Origin: Candidatus Koribacter versatilis Ellin345
Lineage (GTDB): Bacteria > Acidobacteriota > Terriglobia > Terriglobales > Acidobacteriaceae
NCBI RefSeq assembly: GCF_000014005.1
Contig: NC_008009.1
Location: 2,356,001-2,420,000 of the forward strand
DNA length: 64,000 nt
Direction of reading: 5' to 3'
Part shown: one piece after another, positions 18,038 through 25,466 of the stretch
Layout of the letters: each line of letters begins with the position of its first letter
How positions within the stretch are numbered: position 1 is the stretch's first letter
Notes under the pieces: model-generated
Told to the model about the DNA's origin: nothing
Databases searched by the model: none
Seen by the model: the letters and a program-made list of their open reading frames with translations, nothing else
Translations under genes and position numbers: made by a program

Positions 18038-18334
18038 GTGAGACTCTCCCTTGGACTGTTGTTTGCGTTCTCGTTTTCAATGGTGGCTTGGGCGCAAGAG
18101 CCTTCGCCGACAAATGGTCTGGCTCAACCGGCAGCACAACCGAGTGGGGTGACTCAGACCGTCATTTCGCAAGGCACGGTGTATCAAGCTCCCGTGACGG
18201 CTCCGGTAATCACCCAAAGCGCGCCAGTCCAGCCGATTCCCGTGTCGCTTTCCGTGCCCATGTCGTCCATGCCGTCGCAACCACAGATAAGCATGCCAGT
18301 GGCGCAGATGTGCGGCTGCGGCATAAAACACTAA
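18038..18334 (+). CDS. Small exported protein with Cys-Gly-Cys C-terminus
   Basis: A 98-residue protein with GTG start. It has a signal peptide (hydrophobic run LGLLFAFSFSMVAWA, cleavage likely after AWAQ at about 20). The mature chain of about 78 residues is low-complexity, rich in Pro, Gln, Ser, Thr and Val, and ends in MCGCGIKH, a possible metal-binding or disulfide tail. Lies between the divergent metC-like gene and the sulfur amino acid leader. No family recognised. Confidence 0.6.
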   Translation: MRLSLGLLFAFSFSMVAWAQEPSPTNGLAQPAAQPSGVTQTVISQGTVYQAPVTAPVITQSAPVQPIPVSLSVPMSSMPSQPQISMPVAQMCGCGIKH

Positions 18335-18372
18335 GGTGTCGGGAAGCACGCTGTTCGTTCGTGGGGTTGTGC

Positions 18373-18402
18373 TTGCGGCCGTCATCGGGCCCCGTGTATA
18401 CT
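18373..18402 (+). promoter_or_regulatory. Candidate sigma-70 promoter for the sulfur amino acid operon
   Basis: TTGCGG at 18373-18378 and TATACT at 18397-18402 are 18 bp apart. Transcription would start near 18409, leaving a leader of about 200 nt before the GTG at 18609. Confidence 0.5.
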
Positions 18403-18438
18403 TCCTCAATCACATTTGAACGGACTTTGTCAGTGACG

Positions 18439-18510
18439 ATGCTACTCACTTCACGAATGTATATGGCCATGCGTCCCCCAGGCGGTCGCCGGCCAGCATC
18501 GGAAGTCTGA
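18439..18510 (+). CDS. Methionine-rich leader peptide
   Basis: A 23-codon frame too short for normal gene finding. It begins MLLTSRMYMAMRPP and ends at TGA 18508-18510, so four of the first eleven codons are Met (18439, 18457, 18463, 18469). It lies ~30 nt after a predicted transcription start and upstream of two methionine/cysteine-metabolism genes. Its later codons encode the 5' arm of an 11-bp inverted repeat (18475-18485). The Shine-Dalgarno is weak, and an in-frame GTG at 18433 is an alternative start. The role as an attenuation sensor is inference. Confidence 0.45.
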   Translation: MLLTSRMYMAMRPPGGRRPASEV

Positions 18511-18576
18511 GTACACCCACTCAATCTCCAATCTGGCAGCCGCCTGGGGGTCACCTAAGGCGGCCGAGTTGTTTTT
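18475..18576 (+). promoter_or_regulatory. Candidate attenuator with two exclusive hairpins
   Basis: Hairpin A pairs CCCCCAGGCGG (18475-18485) with CCGCCTGGGGG (18540-18550), 11 bp perfect. Hairpin B pairs GCCGCCT (18539-18545) with AGGCGGC (18558-18564), 7 bp, followed after four bases by TTGTTTTT (18569-18576), like an intrinsic terminator. Both need 18540-18545, so they cannot coexist. A third possible stem is CGATGCT (18437-18443) with AGCATCG (18495-18501), enclosing the Met codons. I found no match to SAM-I, SAM-II, SAM-IV or SAH riboswitch consensus as I recall them. Confidence 0.5.
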
Positions 18577-18608
18577 AGAGCCAAATCAGCCAGATACAGG
18601 AGATCGCA

Positions 18609-19811
18609 GTGCCTTCCGAAGACCTCGACATTTCCACTCTCGCCATTCGCGGCGGACGTTCGCTGGACTCTCATGCCAGCTCGATTTTGTTTCCGCTCTA
18701 CCAGACCAGCACGTTTGTTCATGACGCCGTTGGCGTGGACAAAGGGTTCAGCTATTCGCGGGTGTCGAATCCGACCGTAGATGCCCTGGAGAAAGCCATC
18801 GGCGTGCTGGAAGGAACGCCTCCCGCCGTTTGCTTCCGCACGGGCATGGCGGCGGTGACCACCTTGTTCCTATCGGTGCTGCGCGCGGGCGACCATGCGG
18901 TGCTTTCGGAAGTGATCTACGGCGGGACGATGCGGCTCTTCCGCGAGATCCTCGATCACCTGGGAATCACGGCTTCGTTCGTGGACACGTCGGACGCAGC
19001 CAACGTGGAGCGGGCGATCCGGCCAGAGACGAAGATCATCTTCATTGAAACACCGGGCAATCCGACGCTGAAGCTCACCGACATTGCAGCCGTGGCGGAG
19101 GTCGCTAAACGGCATTCCATCCTGCTCGCGGTGGACAACACATTCCTGACGTCGCTGCTGCAAAACGTCTTCGAACTCGGAGCCGACATATCGCTTCTCT
19201 CGACGACGAAGTACATTGATGGCCATAACGCGACGCTCGGTGGATCACTCGCGACGCACGACGAAAAGTTGCTGGAGCGGTTCCGATTGATACGTAAGAC
19301 CATAGGCACAACGCAAGCGCCCTTCGAAGCGTGGCTGACGTTGCAGGGAATGAAGACGCTGCCGGCTCGGTTGAAACTGCATTGCGAAAATGCGCAGATC
19401 ATCGCGGAGTGGCTGGAGGCACATCCTGCCGTCGCTCGCGTTTACTTCCCGGGGCTCGATTCGTGTGAACAGAAAGCTCTTGCGGACAAGCAACAGAACG
19501 CACCCGGCGGAATGATTGCTTTCGAACTGAAAGCCGGATTTGACGCCACGATTCGAGCTCTGAACCACGTGAAGCTGTGCTCGCGAGCGGAGAGCCTCGG
19601 CGGGCTCGAGACGCTGATTACGCATCCTTCGTCTACCACACATGCGGATGTTGAGCCTCAGGTGCGACGGGCGCTGGGGATTTCGGATGGGTTGGTACGA
19701 CTGTCCGTAGGATTGGAGGCCGCGCAAGACATCATTGCCGATCTCGAACAAGCATTTGAGGCGGCCGGGTGTTGTCCGGCATCGGAGGAGGTCCGCAATG
19801 AAGTTCGCTAG
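18609..19811 (+). CDS. Gamma-family PLP enzyme of Cys/Met metabolism (first of tandem pair)
   Basis: A 400-residue fold type I PLP enzyme. The Schiff-base Lys is in LLSTTKYIDGHN (about residue 205); YSRVSNPTVDALE near 55 supplies the neighbouring-subunit Tyr/Arg, and AVDNTFLTSL the pyridine-binding Asp. It most resembles cystathionine gamma-synthase/lyase and O-acyl-homoserine sulfhydrylases; motifs alone do not separate these reactions. GTG start with ACAGGAG ahead. It overlaps the second PLP gene by 14 nt, so the two are co-translated, and it follows the Met-rich leader. A plausible division of labour is transsulfuration versus direct sulfhydrylation. Confidence 0.85.
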   Translation: MPSEDLDISTLAIRGGRSLDSHASSILFPLYQTSTFVHDAVGVDKGFSYSRVSNPTVDALEKAIGVLEGTPPAVCFRTGMAAVTTLFLSVLRAGDHAVLSEVIYGGTMRLFREILDHLGITASFVDTSDAANVERAIRPETKIIFIETPGNPTLKLTDIAAVAEVAKRHSILLAVDNTFLTSLLQNVFELGADISLLSTTKYIDGHNATLGGSLATHDEKLLERFRLIRKTIGTTQAPFEAWLTLQGMKTLPARLKLHCENAQIIAEWLEAHPAVARVYFPGLDSCEQKALADKQQNAPGGMIAFELKAGFDATIRALNHVKLCSRAESLGGLETLITHPSSTTHADVEPQVRRALGISDGLVRLSVGLEAAQDIIADLEQAFEAAGCCPASEEVRNEVR

Positions 19812-20967
19812 CCGTCTCGTAAGTTTCGATCCCGCTCCGGGCGATCGCTATCGCCCCATCGCCACGCCGATATATCAGACGGCAACCTTTGAGCAGGAAC
19901 ACGCCGATGAATTCGGCGAATACGACTATTCGCGCAGCGGCAATCCCACGCGCACGGTGCTGGAAAAGCATCTGGCATCGCTGGAAAACGGGACCCGCGG
20001 CTTTTGCTTCTCGAGCGGCATGGCGGCGATAACCACCACGACCAAGCTTCTGCGCTCCGGCGACGACATTCTTGCCGACAGCGATCTCTACGGCGGAACC
20101 TGTCGTTTGTTTACCAAAGTCCTCGAGAAGACGGGTATTTCCGCGCGCTATGCCGACGCCGCGAATCTCGAGCAATTCGCGCAGCAGATCAGGCCGGAGA
20201 CGAAGCTGGTCTATGTCGAGACGCCGACGAATCCGCTGCTCCGCGTGCTCGACTTACGCAAGCTCGCCGAGATAGCTCACGCGAATGGCGCGATTCTGTG
20301 CGTGGACAACAGCACGATGTCGCCGTACCTGCAGAATCCCCTCGATCTTGGCGCGGACATAGTGCTGCATTCGGCGACGAAATATCTCGGCGGCCATCAT
20401 GATGTGACGGCTGGCGCGATCGTGGTGAAAGACGAGGAACTGGCGAAGCAGGTCTATTTCATCCAGAACGCGGAGGGCAATGGACTCTCGCCGTTCGATT
20501 GCTTCCTGCTGCTGCGCGGCATTAAGACCCTAAAGCTGCGCGTGGATTGCCAGCAGCGCAATGCGCTTACGATCGCGAAATTTCTGGCGTCGCATCCAGA
20601 CGTGAAGAAGGTCTATTATCCGGGACTTGCCGATCATCCGGGATACGAATTGCAGCGGTCGCAGGCGCGCGGATCCGGAGGCGTATTGAGTTTTACGACT
20701 GGCTCGGTGGAAGTTTCGAAAACGGTCGCGGAACTGACGAAGCTTTTCCGGATTACCGTGAGCTTCGGCAGTGTGAATTCGTCCATCAGCTTGCCGGGGA
20801 ACATGTCGCATGCGAGCGTTCCGCCGCAGGTCTTGGCGCAACGTGATCTTCCGGCAGACTTGGTGCGTATCTCGGTCGGGATTGAAGACGAAGAGGACCT
20901 GATTGCCGATCTCGATCAAGCGTTGCAAGTCGCGACGGGGAAGACATTGGCGGCAAGTACGCGGTGA
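19798..20967 (+). CDS. Gamma-family PLP enzyme of Cys/Met metabolism (second of tandem pair)
   Basis: A 389-residue paralogue of the preceding enzyme. Hallmarks: PIYQTATFEQ and YDYSRSGNPTRTVLE near the N-terminus, SSGMAA phosphate-binding turn, CVDNSTMSPYLQNP and the Schiff-base Lys in LHSATKYLGGHHDV (about residue 195). The SGNPTR and SATKYLGGH forms are typical of cystathionine gamma-synthase/gamma-lyase. ATG at 19798 with an excellent GGAGGAGG site inside the end of the upstream gene. The operon ends at tandem hairpins just downstream. Which of the tandem pair is the synthase is not decidable by eye. Confidence 0.85.
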   Translation: MKFASRLVSFDPAPGDRYRPIATPIYQTATFEQEHADEFGEYDYSRSGNPTRTVLEKHLASLENGTRGFCFSSGMAAITTTTKLLRSGDDILADSDLYGGTCRLFTKVLEKTGISARYADAANLEQFAQQIRPETKLVYVETPTNPLLRVLDLRKLAEIAHANGAILCVDNSTMSPYLQNPLDLGADIVLHSATKYLGGHHDVTAGAIVVKDEELAKQVYFIQNAEGNGLSPFDCFLLLRGIKTLKLRVDCQQRNALTIAKFLASHPDVKKVYYPGLADHPGYELQRSQARGSGGVLSFTTGSVEVSKTVAELTKLFRITVSFGSVNSSISLPGNMSHASVPPQVLAQRDLPADLVRISVGIEDEEDLIADLDQALQVATGKTLAASTR

Positions 20968-20968
20968 G

Positions 20969-20992
20969 CAGGGCTGAAGCCCTGTTCTTTTT
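20969..20992 (+). terminator. Rho-independent terminator of the PLP-enzyme operon
   Basis: CAGGGCT-GA-AGCCCTG stem of 7 bp followed by TTCTTTTT, immediately after the stop codon. Confidence 0.75.
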
Positions 20993-21003
20993 AGCCCTTC
21001 AGC

Positions 21004-21027
21004 GGCCCGACTAAAGTCGGGCCTTTT
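21004..21027 (+). terminator. Second, tandem terminator hairpin
   Basis: GGCCCGAC and GTCGGGCC form a perfect 8-bp stem with a TAAA loop and TTTT tail. It stands between the convergent PLP operon and the DUF1684 gene and may serve either direction. Confidence 0.6.
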
Positions 21028-21031
21028 CACT

Positions 21032-21955
21032 TCAGTCGTGGTACCGCTTTTCACCGGCGCGAATCGGTACTTGCAGCTTGTTGATCGGTAGCGGTAACGG
21101 ACAGGTAGCGTACTGGGTGAAGGCGCACGGCGGGTTCTCAAGCCGGTTGAAGTCGAGCCACACTTCGCCTGGTTTCGACAGGCTGTTGCTCGGCAACTCG
21201 GAGTAGAGAGACCGCGCTGCTCCGTAGGTTTCTGTTTGGCTGGTGGTATCGCGCAGGACGAAGAAGAGTTCTTTGGCGTCGGGCTTTTCGAGCAAAGGCT
21301 CGAGCTTCAATGTCTGCCCATTCAGTGTGAACTCGACGAGGCCGGGAGCGGCCATGGTCTGATCAATTCCGATAACGCTCGGGATCGTTCGCGTCTGCGG
21401 ACTGTCGTAAGGAATGTACTTCGCGTGGACGCGATAAGCAGGATCCGGCGCGTACCAATGCAGTCCCTTGAAATCGACCCGCGCTCGAGCAGCCGAATCC
21501 TTTATTCGCACCCCGTAGCGGTCTCCTCGATGAATGATCGTGATGAAGAGAGTGCCGACCGTCAGCTTCGAAGGCTGTGGGTCGGTGTCTGCAAATAGAG
21601 GAACGGCTGTGACGGGAGGAGTTCCGTTAACGGTGAGGTCTTGAGCGAAGCCGGCCGACGGAGGCTGAAGCAGCAGGGAATTGTTGTCGAGGCGAGTGAC
21701 CCCCAGCTGTGCGGGCGATGATGCAGGCAGTTTGATGTCGTTGGTGCCATCGGAACCAAGTTTGTTGTCCCCAGGCTTCAGCCAATCCAAGCCTACAACC
21801 GCCAGCCAGCCATCGGGCGCGGACAACTTCTGCGCCCGCTTTGCGCGCCATTGCAGCAGGTCATGCCGCCATGCATTCGGAGCCGAGGCCTTGGGCGTTT
21901 GAGCGACCGCCGGAACGAAAAGGGTACAGATCAAAGCAAACGTAAGCAGCCTCAT
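21032..21955 (-). CDS. DUF1684 family exported protein
   Basis: A 307-residue protein with signal peptide (MRLLTFALICTLFVPAVAQ). It matches DUF1684: the N-terminal WRAKRAQKLSAPDGWLAVVGL followed by WLKPGDNKLGS, a middle HWYAPDPAYRVHAKY, and the C-terminal signature LDFNRLENPPCAFTQYATC ending RAGEKRYHD. The family is found widely in bacteria and has no assigned reaction; the conserved NPPCAF..YATCPLPP motif suggests an active or binding site. Single gene, convergent with the PLP operon. Confidence 0.85.
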   Translation of the reverse strand: MRLLTFALICTLFVPAVAQTPKASAPNAWRHDLLQWRAKRAQKLSAPDGWLAVVGLDWLKPGDNKLGSDGTNDIKLPASSPAQLGVTRLDNNSLLLQPPSAGFAQDLTVNGTPPVTAVPLFADTDPQPSKLTVGTLFITIIHRGDRYGVRIKDSAARARVDFKGLHWYAPDPAYRVHAKYIPYDSPQTRTIPSVIGIDQTMAAPGLVEFTLNGQTLKLEPLLEKPDAKELFFVLRDTTSQTETYGAARSLYSELPSNSLSKPGEVWLDFNRLENPPCAFTQYATCPLPLPINKLQVPIRAGEKRYHD

Positions 21956-22029
21956 AGCGAAAACATTATCTCCGGTTCCGAGATAAAACGCGCGCTACGG
22001 TTTGCGGCTGAGGCCGTTTATGAACTCCA

Positions 22030-23424
22030 TCAATGGCGCGGAGCTTCGTGAAGTACGACATGGTGTTTTCCATCCGCGTCGAGTGTCCAAACTTCCAGCG
22101 CAAACGAATCGCTGCTTTGGGCAGGATCGACGGCATGCTTCAACGGCCCGAAGGTCTGCGCAATGCCGACGCCGCCGGGTCCGGCAGTGAAGACCACAAG
22201 CTCCTGGGAACTCGATGCGCCGGTGAGCATGAGGCGATACCCCTGCTTCGGAGTGAGGCCTGTGGCCGCGATCTGCAGGTTATCAATCGGGCCGATCGGA
22301 TTCACGACTACGCTGGCGTGAGTCGACGGACTCGCTGACGAAGCCGAGACCATCTCGATGTGCAGAGCGTCGGTTGCAGTGCTGAATGGCTTCAGACTCG
22401 CTGTTCCTGCATCTGAGGAGGCGGCGCCGGGAACGTAGACTAGCGCCTGGGGCAGTTGCCCTACTGGAATCGTCGCAATGACGCGGTTCGTGGCAGTGTC
22501 GATGGCCTGGACGGCGTCGCCGTTCTCGAGGCCAATGTAAACGCGCTTTCCATCGCCCGAGCCCCAAATGCCGTGCGGCAAGTCTCCAACTTGAATTGTG
22601 CTTACCAGCTTCGGTTCCGCGCCCGATCCGCGCTGGTAGACAAGCACCTCATTCTTCCCACCTACGGTGACGTAGGCGAATTTTCCTTTGCTGTTTTCGA
22701 TCAGGGTTACGTGGTTGGTGATCGGTCCGGTCTCGAGAGTCGCGATGGTTTTAAACGGAGGCTGCGCGCTGATGATCTGGGTTTTGCCAGTATCTTTCAG
22801 GGTGAACCACACCTCGTCTTGATCAACGGCCAGATTTGGCGAGAACGGGCTGACCTGGGGAATTCTAGCGATGACGCGATAGGTGGAGGTGTCGATAACA
22901 TCGAGCTCCGGCGTGAAACTGGAGGGGACGAAAGCAAGCTTGCCGTCGGGACGGAACAGGACCATCCCAGGTCCATTCGCGGTTTCAATGCGGCGGACTT
23001 CCTTCATTGCGATCGGATCGATGACGCTGACGTAGTTTTCTCCACGTACCGCCACCCATAGTTCTTTGCCGTCCGAGGTAAAGAATCCTTCGTGCGGCGA
23101 CCGTCCGACATAGACCGTGCCCTTGACGGTGTTGCTCTGCGTGTCAATCAACGTAACGGCATTCGATCCGATCGAGATGACGTCGATCGTCTTGTGGTCG
23201 GGCGAAAAGCCCAACCCGTGCACCAGAAGCTGGCCTCGGTAGAGCGGACTGATAGCCGTGGGCACGTTTTCGCCCAGCCGAATCTCGCCAAGAAGCCGGT
23301 TCGCTACGGGATCGATCACGCTAACGGTGTTGGAGGTTTGGTCCGCGGTGTAGACGCGGTCGACGGATTGCGCCGCGCCGCACAAGCTTAAGCCAAGCAG
23401 CGCGGGTATCAGTGCGATGCGCAT
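22030..23424 (-). CDS. Exported YVTN-type beta-propeller protein
   Basis: A 464-residue secreted beta-propeller. The signal peptide is MRIALIPALLGLSLCGAAQS. About seven ~40-residue repeats follow, each ending in a form of NTVSVID or NAVTLIDT (for example TSNTVSVIDPVANRLLGEI), the YVTN/surface-layer repeat. The last ~100 residues after the propeller form a separate beta domain. Start placed at ATG 23424; the longer frame adds 71 Arg-rich residues with no homologous character. Its start overlaps the end of the DUF305 gene by 16 bp, so they are co-expressed. Likely a binding or scaffold protein rather than an enzyme. Confidence 0.82.
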   Translation of the reverse strand: MRIALIPALLGLSLCGAAQSVDRVYTADQTSNTVSVIDPVANRLLGEIRLGENVPTAISPLYRGQLLVHGLGFSPDHKTIDVISIGSNAVTLIDTQSNTVKGTVYVGRSPHEGFFTSDGKELWVAVRGENYVSVIDPIAMKEVRRIETANGPGMVLFRPDGKLAFVPSSFTPELDVIDTSTYRVIARIPQVSPFSPNLAVDQDEVWFTLKDTGKTQIISAQPPFKTIATLETGPITNHVTLIENSKGKFAYVTVGGKNEVLVYQRGSGAEPKLVSTIQVGDLPHGIWGSGDGKRVYIGLENGDAVQAIDTATNRVIATIPVGQLPQALVYVPGAASSDAGTASLKPFSTATDALHIEMVSASSASPSTHASVVVNPIGPIDNLQIAATGLTPKQGYRLMLTGASSSQELVVFTAGPGGVGIAQTFGPLKHAVDPAQSSDSFALEVWTLDADGKHHVVLHEAPRH

Positions 23425-23795
23425 GGTGCTTCTCCTGTTTTTAAGGATTGTCGCTTGCCCAACCAAAGATTCATGGCGTCGATCTCGGATTGTTGATCCA
23501 CGAGGATTTCCTGTGCGAGTCGACGCATCACTGGGTCCGTTCCATAACGCAGCTCGGCTTTCGCCATATCGATAGCGCCGCGGTGATGAGGAAGCATCAT
23601 CGCCGCAAAATCGCGGTCTGTGTCGCCGGTCATGCAAACCGATGCCATGTCTTGGTCCATGGTGGACATACTGCGTGTCATCTCGTCCATGAAGCGGTGG
23701 TCGGCGACCGACATCTGGGCGGCCGCGCCTAACGCGAACCCAGCGATCAGCAGGGCAGAAATAAGCGCAATGCGAATTGGAAAGGAAGGGGTCAC
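23409..23795 (-). CDS. DUF305 domain protein
   Basis: A 128-residue exported protein. After a signal peptide (IRIALISALLIAGFALGAAAQ) comes the DUF305 ferritin-like helical domain: DRDFAAMMLPHHRGAIDMA with its His-His pair, then LAQEILVDQQSEIDAMNLW. The family is often found with copper or metal-handling genes. I chose the GTG at 23795, which has AGGAC ahead and gives a clean signal peptide; a TTG at 23849 would lengthen it. It overlaps the beta-propeller gene downstream. Confidence 0.8.
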   Translation of the reverse strand: MTPSFPIRIALISALLIAGFALGAAAQMSVADHRFMDEMTRSMSTMDQDMASVCMTGDTDRDFAAMMLPHHRGAIDMAKAELRYGTDPVMRRLAQEILVDQQSEIDAMNLWLGKRQSLKTGEAPCASH

Positions 23796-23907
23796 AAGTG
23801 TCCTGGATGACGATGCTAGCGTTTGGATCCGCTGACCGCTAGAGACCAAGGTATAGGGTGCCGCGGGAGGGAGGAGAAGACAACGGTGCGGAAGATGGTA
23901 AGAAGTC

Positions 23908-23997
23908 TGGCGGAGAGGGAGGGATTTGAACCCCCGATACCCTTTCAGGTATGGCCGCTTTCGAGGCGGCTCGTTTCAACCACTCACGCACCTCTCC
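23908..23997 (-). tRNA. tRNA-Ser (anticodon CGA)
   Basis: A 90-nt class II tRNA. Acceptor stem GGAGAGG/CCTCTCC, discriminator G and an encoded CCA (23908-23910). The anticodon arm GCCGC-CTCGAAA-GCGGC has anticodon CGA, reading UCG. A long variable arm follows, as in serine tRNAs, then a T-arm with TTCGAAT. Confidence 0.95.
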
Positions 23998-24060
23998 GCG
24001 CGCAGTTGTACACGGCCGATGTTGCCGTTTCTCTAGTCTAGCAAAAGATGAAGTGAATCG

Positions 24061-24519
24061 TCAGGTCTGGCGTGCGCGCTTGTCTCGGAAGAAGGCCTGC
24101 AGCATCTCCATGGCCCTCCCTGCCAGCACTCCACTCGTAATTTCCACCTGATGGTTCAACGCCGGATGGTTCAGAACTTGCAGCGCTGACTTTACCGCGC
24201 CAGCTTTGGGATCGTCGGCTGCATAGATGAGACGGCGGATGCGCGCGTGAGTGATCGCGCCGGCACACATCGCACAGGGCTCGAGCGTGACGAACAGTTC
24301 GCAATCGGTGAGGCGATAGTTGCCGAGTTCGCGTCCGGCCTCACGGATGGCGATGATTTCGGCGTGTGCTGTTGGGTCGCATTCAAATGCCGGACGGTTC
24401 CAACCGCGACCTATGATCTTGTCCTGGTACACGACAACGGCGCCGATCGGAACTTCACCGCTGGCTTGCGCGCGGGCGGCCTCGCGCAGCGCTTCTTCCA
24501 TGAAGAGTTCGTCGGACAT
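24061..24519 (-). CDS. tadA: tRNA-specific adenosine deaminase
   Basis: A 152-residue zinc deaminase that converts A34 to inosine in tRNA-Arg(ACG). The catalytic signature is complete: HAEIIAI (zinc His and proton-shuttling Glu) near residue 53 and PCAMCAGA (two zinc Cys) near 82. Length matches TadA. Four bases separate its start from the ymdB stop upstream, so the two form an operon. Confidence 0.94.
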   Translation of the reverse strand: MSDELFMEEALREAARAQASGEVPIGAVVVYQDKIIGRGWNRPAFECDPTAHAEIIAIREAGRELGNYRLTDCELFVTLEPCAMCAGAITHARIRRLIYAADDPKAGAVKSALQVLNHPALNHQVEITSGVLAGRAMEMLQAFFRDKRARQT

Positions 24520-24523
24520 GGGA

Positions 24524-25345
24524 CTATGCTTCGACTTCGTGGATCATGATGCGCTCGATGTCTTTGGCGCGGCCAGTCTGATCGTCGCATTCGATGATGC
24601 AGCCGCAAAGGCGGACGTCGTCAGTAGCGGCCTCGAAGCGGCTCGGCATGTTGCTGAGGAAGCGCTGCACGATCAACTCTTTTTGCACGCCGATGACGCT
24701 CGCGTAAGGACCGCTCATGCCGACGTCGGTTTGTGCCGCGGTGCCGCCGGGAAGAACGCGTTCATCCGCAGTCGGAACGTGGGTGTGCGTGCCGAGGACC
24801 GCGGTGACACGGCCTTCCAGATACCAGGCGAGCGCGACCTTCTCAGAGGTCGCTTCAGCGTGGATGTCAACGATGACTACTTTCGCTTTGATCTTCTCAA
24901 GGATTTCATCAGCCTTGCGGAAGGGGTCGTCGTTGTTGGCCATGAAGACGCGGCCTTGCAGGTTGATTACGGCGAAGGGGACGCCGCTGAATTCCCGGCC
25001 CCCGGCGGTGTGGCCCTCGTAGAATCCCCAGCCGGGAGTGCCATTCGGATAGTTCGCGGGACGCACGATCTTGTGCGCGAGACTGCCCGGATTCTTCGCG
25101 GCGTTGTTGAAGTACTCGATGATCTCTTTTTTGTCCCACACGTGGTTGCCCGTGGTAAGGGCGTCGAAACCAAGCGCGAAGAGTTCTTCGGCGATCGACG
25201 GCGTGAGGCCGAATCCGCCGGCGGCGTTCTCAGCGTTGGCGATGGCGAGATCAATGTTGCGCTCGCGGATGAGCGCGGGGATGCGCTCTTCTACAATGCT
25301 GCGACCGGGGCGTCCAAAGATGTCACCGACGAAAAGGATCCGCAC
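24524..25345 (-). CDS. ymdB: YmdB-family metallophosphoesterase (TIGR00282)
   Basis: A 273-residue calcineurin-like phosphoesterase. Metal-binding motifs in order: GDIFGRPGR (8), NAENAAGG (about 38), GNHVWDKKEI (67), HAEATSEK (about 150) and GTHTHVPTAD (175). The Bacillus relative hydrolyses 2',3'-cyclic nucleotides and influences sporulation/biofilm decisions. Cytoplasmic, first gene of the ymdB-tadA pair. In many bacteria it lies near rny, which is not seen here. Confidence 0.92.
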   Translation of the reverse strand: MRILFVGDIFGRPGRSIVEERIPALIRERNIDLAIANAENAAGGFGLTPSIAEELFALGFDALTTGNHVWDKKEIIEYFNNAAKNPGSLAHKIVRPANYPNGTPGWGFYEGHTAGGREFSGVPFAVINLQGRVFMANNDDPFRKADEILEKIKAKVVIVDIHAEATSEKVALAWYLEGRVTAVLGTHTHVPTADERVLPGGTAAQTDVGMSGPYASVIGVQKELIVQRFLSNMPSRFEAATDDVRLCGCIIECDDQTGRAKDIERIMIHEVEA

Positions 25346-25411
25346 TCAGCGAGGCTCCTGGGGGATTCGACAAACTATTAGCCTAACACGCGACTATGCG
25401 TCCTTCGTGCC

Positions 25412-25460
25412 GATAGGGATTCTTCAACTGCGCGCGCTTTGAGTGCTCCGCTCAGGAGAA
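25412..25460. repeat. REP-like intergenic element, copy 2
   Basis: A diverged copy beginning GATAGGGATTCTTCAACTGC and ending GCTCCGCTCAGGAGAA, between the ymdB start and the end of the solute-binding-protein gene. Confidence 0.5.
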
Positions 25461-25466
25461 AGGCGA

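Noticed and set aside
18420-18608. SAM-type riboswitch before the PLP operon
   Set aside because: None of the SAM-I, II, IV or SAH consensus motifs I could recall was present; the Met-rich frame with exclusive hairpins explains the region better.
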